The notes under the pieces: generated by a model
What the model was told of the DNA's origin: nothing
Seen by the model: only the letters and a program-made list of their open reading frames with translations
The model's database searches: none
Made by a program: the position numbers and the translations under genes
In this document: positions 59,910 to 64,000 of the stretch, piece after piece
How the letters are laid out: each line of letters starts with the position of its first letter
How positions within the stretch are numbered: position 1 is the first letter of the stretch
Source of the DNA: Streptomyces sp. NBC_00083
GTDB lineage: Bacteria > Actinomycetota > Actinomycetes > Streptomycetales > Streptomycetaceae
Length of the DNA stretch: 64,000 nucleotides
Assembly: GCF_026343295.1 (NCBI RefSeq)
Contig: NZ_JAPELY010000001.1
Location: 1,302,001 to 1,366,000, forward strand
Direction of reading: 5' to 3'

Positions 59910-62909
59910 ATGACCGTGCCGGTGCCGGGGCGCAGAAGCAGTACGTTCACCCGCCTACTGCGGCATGGGTTCACCGACCTCGCCGCGGCCGAGCGCCTCC
60001 TGGAGACCCCCGAGCTCGCCCCCGTCCGCTCCGACTCCGTCCTCCTGGACGCGCTCGGCGCCACCGCCGACCCCGACCTGGCCCTCCTCGGCCTCGTCCG
60101 CATCGTCGAGGCGCAGGACGACGACGAGCGCCGCGCCCTCCTCGACACCCTCGTCACCGCGAAGCCGCTGCGCGACCGCCTCCTCGGCGTGCTCGGCGCG
60201 TCCGAGGCGCTCGGCGACCACCTCGCCCGCCACCCGCACGACTGGCACGCCCTCGTCACCTACGAGGCCGCCGACCTGCACCCCGGTGTCGCCGAGTTCG
60301 AGCGGGGCCTGGCCGAGGCCACCGACCCCGTCTCGCTGCGCGTCGCCTACCGGCGCTGCCTGCTCGCCATAGCGGCCCGCGACGTGTGCGGCACCACCGA
60401 CGTGGCCCAGGCCGCGGCCGAGCTGGCCGACCTCGCCACCGCGACCCTGCGCGCCGCCCTCGCCATCGCCCGCACCGCCGCCCCCGCCGACGCGGACCAG
60501 TGCCGGCTCGCCGTGATCGCGATGGGCAAGTGCGGAGGGCACGAGCTCAACTACGTCTCCGACGTCGACGTGATCTTCGTGGCCGAGCCCGTCGACGGCT
60601 TCGACGAGGGCAAGGCCCTGCAGGCCGCGGGCCGCCTCGCCGCGCACCTCATGCGGATCTGCTCGGAGACCACCGTCGAGGGCGTGATCTGGCCCGTCGA
60701 CGCCAACCTGCGCCCCGAGGGCCGCAACGGCCCGCTCGTGCGCACGCTCTCCAGCCACCTCGCCTACTACCAGCGCTGGGCCAAGACCTGGGAGTTCCAG
60801 GCGCTGCTCAAGGCCCGCCCGGTCGCCGGCGACCTCGACCTCGGCCAGGAGTACGTCGAGGCCGTCGCCCCGCTGGTGTGGCAGGCCGCCGAGCGGGACA
60901 ACTTCGTCGCCGACGTGCAGAAGATGCGGCGCAGGGTCGTCGACAACATCCCCGCCGCCCAGGTCGAGCGCGAGCTGAAGCTCGGCCCCGGCGGCCTGCG
61001 CGACGTCGAATTCGCCGTCCAGCTCCTGCAGTTGGTGCACGGGCGCAGCGACGCCACCCTGCACAGCGGCACCACCCTCGACGCCCTCGCGGCGCTCGCC
61101 GCGGGCGGCTACGTGGGCCGCGCGGACGCCGCTCAGCTCGACGAGGCGTACCGGTTCCTGCGCGCCATGGAGCACCGCATCCAGCTCCACCGGCTGCGCC
61201 GCACCCACCTCGTGCCGGAGGACGAGGCCGATCTGCGCCGGCTCGGCCGCTCGCTCGGCCTGCGCACCGAGCCCGTCGCCAGCCTCCACAAGGAGTGGAA
61301 GCGACACGCCTCGGTCGTCCGGCGTCTGCACGAGAAGCTCTTCTACCGCCCGCTCCTGGACGCCGTCGCCCAGCTCGCCCCCGGCGAGATCCGGCTCAGC
61401 CCCCGCGCCGCCGCGCACCGCCTCGAAGCGCTCGGCTACGCCGACCCGGCCGCGGCCCTGCGCCACCTGGAGGCCCTCAGCTCCGGCGTGAGCCGCAAGG
61501 CGGCCATCCAACGCACCCTGCTGCCCGTCCTGTTGGGCTGGTTCGCGGACTCCGCCGATCCCGACGCCGGCCTGCTCGGCTTCCGCAAGGTGTCCGACGC
61601 GCTCGGCAAGACCCCCTGGTATCTGAGGCTGCTGCGCGACGAGGGCGCCGCCGCCGAGAACCTCGCCCGCGTCCTGTCGGCCGGCCGGCTCGCCCCCGAC
61701 CTGCTGCTGCGGGCCCCCGAGGCGGTCGCCATCCTCGGCGACCCGGACGGCCTCGCACCGCGCGGCCGTGACCACCTCGAACAGGAGATCATGGCCGCGG
61801 TCGGCCGGGCCGAGACCGCCGAGGGCGCGGTCGCCTCGGTCCGCGGGGTGCGCAGGCGCGAACTGTTCCGCACCACCGCGGGCGACCTCATCGGCTCGTA
61901 CGGGACCGAGGACAGCCCCGCCGAGGAGGACCCCGGCGCGCTCGTCGACCGGGTCGGCACCGCGGTCACCGACCTGAACGCGGCCACCATCGCGGGCGCT
62001 CTGCGCGCCGCCGTGCGCGCCGAGTGGGGCGACACCCTGCCGACCCGCTTCACCGTCATCGGCATGGGCCGCTTCGGCGGCCACGAGCTGGGCTACGGCT
62101 CGGACGCGGACGTCCTGTTCGTGCACGAACCCCGCGAGGGCGTCGACGAGCAGGAGGCGGCGCGGGCCGCCAACCGGATCGTCTCCGAGATGCGCCGGCT
62201 CCTCCAACTCCCCGCCGCCGACCCGCCGTTGCTGATCGACGCCGATCTGCGCCCGGAGGGCAAGTCCGGGCCGATGGTGCGCACGCTGAAGTCGTACGAG
62301 GCGTACTACCGGCGCTGGTCGCTGGTGTGGGAGAGCCAGGCGCTGCTGCGCGCCGAGGTGATGGCCGGCGACGCGGAGCTCGGGGCCCGCTTCATCGAGC
62401 TGATCGACCCGCTGCGGTATCCGATGGAGGGCCTGAACGACGACGCGGTGCGCGAGATCCGCCGCCTCAAGGCCCGGATGGAGTCCGAGCGGATGCCGCG
62501 CGGCGCCGACCCCACGCTCCACGCCAAGCTGGGCCGCGGCGGCCTCTCCGACGTCGAGTGGACCGTGCAGCTGTTGCAGATGCGGCACGGCTGGGAGCTG
62601 CCGGGGCTGCGCACCACCCGGACCCGTGAGGCGCTGGCCGCCGCGCATGCGGCGGGGCTCGTGGAGACCGAGGCCGCGGCGATACTGGACGAGGCGTGGG
62701 TGCTGGCCACGCGGGTGCGCAACGGGGTCATGCTGGTCCGGGGGCGGGCCGGTGACACGTTCCCGTCCGACGGGCGGGAACTTGCGGCGGTGGGGCGTTA
62801 CCTCGGGTACGAGCCGGGGCATGTCGGGGACATGCTGGAGGACTACCGCCGCCTGACGCGCAGGGCGCGGGGGGTCGTGGAGGAGCTGTTCTACGGGGCA
62901 CACCTGTAG
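59910..62909 (+). CDS. glnE: Bifunctional glutamine synthetase adenylyltransferase/deadenylase
   Basis: A 999-residue GlnE: two nucleotidyltransferase domains, one removing and one adding AMP to the Tyr of glutamine synthetase. The first NT motif is SDVDVIFV (about residue 216), the second SDADVLFVHEP (about 729), each followed by a HD-like helical domain and a linker; both are intact. It controls GlnA activity by adenylylation, probably with PII (GlnK) input. I chose ATG at 59910 because GGAGG lies 8 nt upstream, rather than GTG at 59895. glnA2 lies 8.5 kb upstream but lacks the target Tyr, so the substrate must be the main glnA elsewhere. Confidence 0.96.
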   Translation: MTVPVPGRRSSTFTRLLRHGFTDLAAAERLLETPELAPVRSDSVLLDALGATADPDLALLGLVRIVEAQDDDERRALLDTLVTAKPLRDRLLGVLGASEALGDHLARHPHDWHALVTYEAADLHPGVAEFERGLAEATDPVSLRVAYRRCLLAIAARDVCGTTDVAQAAAELADLATATLRAALAIARTAAPADADQCRLAVIAMGKCGGHELNYVSDVDVIFVAEPVDGFDEGKALQAAGRLAAHLMRICSETTVEGVIWPVDANLRPEGRNGPLVRTLSSHLAYYQRWAKTWEFQALLKARPVAGDLDLGQEYVEAVAPLVWQAAERDNFVADVQKMRRRVVDNIPAAQVERELKLGPGGLRDVEFAVQLLQLVHGRSDATLHSGTTLDALAALAAGGYVGRADAAQLDEAYRFLRAMEHRIQLHRLRRTHLVPEDEADLRRLGRSLGLRTEPVASLHKEWKRHASVVRRLHEKLFYRPLLDAVAQLAPGEIRLSPRAAAHRLEALGYADPAAALRHLEALSSGVSRKAAIQRTLLPVLLGWFADSADPDAGLLGFRKVSDALGKTPWYLRLLRDEGAAAENLARVLSAGRLAPDLLLRAPEAVAILGDPDGLAPRGRDHLEQEIMAAVGRAETAEGAVASVRGVRRRELFRTTAGDLIGSYGTEDSPAEEDPGALVDRVGTAVTDLNAATIAGALRAAVRAEWGDTLPTRFTVIGMGRFGGHELGYGSDADVLFVHEPREGVDEQEAARAANRIVSEMRRLLQLPAADPPLLIDADLRPEGKSGPMVRTLKSYEAYYRRWSLVWESQALLRAEVMAGDAELGARFIELIDPLRYPMEGLNDDAVREIRRLKARMESERMPRGADPTLHAKLGRGGLSDVEWTVQLLQMRHGWELPGLRTTRTREALAAAHAAGLVETEAAAILDEAWVLATRVRNGVMLVRGRAGDTFPSDGRELAAVGRYLGYEPGHVGDMLEDYRRLTRRARGVVEELFYGAHL

Positions 62910-62968
62910 CCCCGGCCCGCCGGGCTGGACGCGGGTAACCTGGCGCGCCGGTCGACCCATACCGCGCT

Positions 62969-63010
62969 CAGGGGCGCGGGGAACTGCGCGAGAAGCGGGC
63001 ACGGTCCGCA
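62969..63010 (+). repeat. Family-B repeat after glnE
   Basis: Standard family-B sequence (GGGGCGCGGGGAACTGCGCG then GGGCACGGTCCGCA) with a degenerate partial copy (GCGGGCGCGGTTCGCAGGCG) about 30 bp later. It fills the gap between convergent glnE and PAP2 genes. Confidence 0.8.
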
Positions 63011-63073
63011 CCCGTAAACCGGGTCGGGGGGAAGCGGGCGCGGTTCGCAGGCGAAGGCGGGCCCCGGGTGGGT

Positions 63074-63964
63074 TTACGCCCCGGACTGGCTGGGGGCGCG
63101 GCGGCGCGGGGCCGGTTCGCGTACGCGCTTCGGGAGCCGGTGCGGCAGGGCGCCGTACCACGTGCGCGAGACCAGGAGGCCGAAGGTGAGGCAGAGCAGG
63201 CCGCCCACCGCGTCCAGCCAGAAGTGGTTCGCCGTGGAGACGATCACCACCAGCGTGGCCATCGGATAGAGCAGGCCCAGGATCTTCGCCCAGGGCGCGG
63301 AGGCCAGCGCGAAGATCGTCAGGCCGCACCAGGTCGACCACCCGATGTGCATGGACGGCATCGCCGCGTACTGGTTCGACATGTTCTTCAGGTCGCCCGA
63401 CGCCATCGAGCCCCAGGTGTGGTGCACCAGGACCGTGTCGACGAAGCCGCCGCCGTTCATCAGGCGGGGCGGCGCGAGCGGGGCGAAGAAGTAGCCGACC
63501 AGGGCCACGCCCGTCGTCGCGAAGAGCACGAGGCGTGACGCCGCGTAACGGCCGGGGTGACTACGGAACAGCCACACCAGGACACCGATGGTGACGATGA
63601 AGTGCAGTGTCGCGTAGTAGTAGTTCATGCCGACGATGAGCCATGTCACCGAATTCACGGCGTGGTTGACCGACTGCTCCACCGCGATGCCCAGATGGTG
63701 CTCGACGCTCCAGATCCAGTCGGCGTTCCGCAGCGCCTGTGCCTTCTGCTCCGGCACGGCGTTGCGGATCAGCGAGTACACCCAGTAACTCACCGCGATC
63801 AGAAGGATTTCGAACCAGATGCGTGGCCGGCGCGGACGGCGCAGACTGCGCACCCGGGCGGTAAATCCATTTCGTCCGGGTTCGTTGGTCGTGGGTGAGG
63901 CCGACGGTTCCTTGGTTGGAGCGGCCGTCCGGCCTTCCAGAGTCTTCACGGTCATGTCACCCAT
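63074..63964 (-). CDS. PAP2-family membrane phosphatase (Aur1/Ipt1-like)
   Basis: A 296-residue membrane protein with five to six helices of the inositolphosphotransferase Aur1/Ipt1-like branch of PAP2. Motifs: NYYYATLHFIVT (about 130), MPSMHIGWSTWCG (about 215) and NHFWLDAVGGLL (about 258), which supply the catalytic His residues. In actinomycetes such enzymes may transfer or remove phosphate in lipid or glycolipid metabolism. Start is ATG at 63964 or ATG at 63955; upstream sequence at the window edge is limited. The basic cytosolic leader (about 35 residues) is polar and Pro/Thr-rich. Confidence 0.88.
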   Translation of the reverse strand: MGDMTVKTLEGRTAAPTKEPSASPTTNEPGRNGFTARVRSLRRPRRPRIWFEILLIAVSYWVYSLIRNAVPEQKAQALRNADWIWSVEHHLGIAVEQSVNHAVNSVTWLIVGMNYYYATLHFIVTIGVLVWLFRSHPGRYAASRLVLFATTGVALVGYFFAPLAPPRLMNGGGFVDTVLVHHTWGSMASGDLKNMSNQYAAMPSMHIGWSTWCGLTIFALASAPWAKILGLLYPMATLVVIVSTANHFWLDAVGGLLCLTFGLLVSRTWYGALPHRLPKRVREPAPRRRAPSQSGA

Positions 63965-64000
63965 GGGAAGAGAGTCTGCCAGATGCACATACCCCCCGCC

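Overview
The window looks like a stretch of a Streptomyces chromosome. Base composition is very GC-rich with strong third-position G+C, GTG/TTG starts are common, twin-arginine and lipoprotein signals are of actinobacterial type, and the gene content (AfsR/SARP-like regulator, F420 reductase, EfeOBU iron uptake, GlnE and GlnA2, Rsm22-like methyltransferase) is typical of the genus. From memory, gene order resembles the part of the S. coelicolor chromosome running from the RNase H/CobC gene to glnE. I could not check this. I see no prophage, transposase, CRISPR array, tRNA or biosynthetic gene cluster, so this is mostly core chromosome with interspersed repeats between genes.

Layout. 1-3.1 kb: end of a zinc alcohol dehydrogenase, an SDR, a perfect 20-bp-stem terminator and two poorly known minus-strand genes. 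3.4-6.4 kb: a tight nif3 / zinc-ribbon / RNase H-phosphatase operon whose middle gene appears to start at CTG. 6.4-12.4 kb: tandem repeats, KDPG aldolase, YaaA, an RNB ribonuclease, a MerR regulator with a textbook 19-bp-spacer promoter, and the RNase P RNA gene. 12.8-19.8 kb: small proteins, PhzF, SDR, a Bcr/CflA pump, Rsm22-like protein, DDAH-like hydrolase and a Prim-Pol protein. 20-26 kb: an iron region with efeO-efeB-efeU, a lipoprotein and a heme oxygenase. Both transcription units have DmdR/IdeR-like iron boxes upstream. 26-32 kb: methionine aminopeptidase, a small HTH protein, a non-coding stretch ending in an intrinsic terminator, an MFS exporter, F420 reductase and a site-2 protease.

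32-45.5 kb: a 1103-residue BTAD/SARP-type ATPase regulator facing a DrrAB-like ABC exporter. The exporter's upstream region carries heptamer direct repeats at an exact 11-bp pitch, the geometry used by SARP proteins. Then come panB, an EmrB-type pump with its TetR and a candidate operator, an EEP-family phosphatase/nuclease, an APC permease, a DUF998 protein and an alpha/beta hydrolase whose C-terminus runs into an interspersed repeat. 45.8-64 kb: a secreted sedolisin, a DUF3105-DUF305 pair next to a small exported cysteine protein, glnA2, a tautomerase-like isomerase, a three-gene phosphoesterase/MFS/beta-propeller operon, an acyltransferase, a PIG-L deacetylase with a propeller-like tail, glnE and an Aur1-like PAP2 protein.

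No single gene cassette here is clearly a new biological system. The best leads are regulatory or structural: the SARP-geometry repeats, the MerR leaderless promoter, the paired iron boxes, the candidate small RNA near 28 kb, the CTG start, and the modular repeat families that occupy many of the intergenic gaps.
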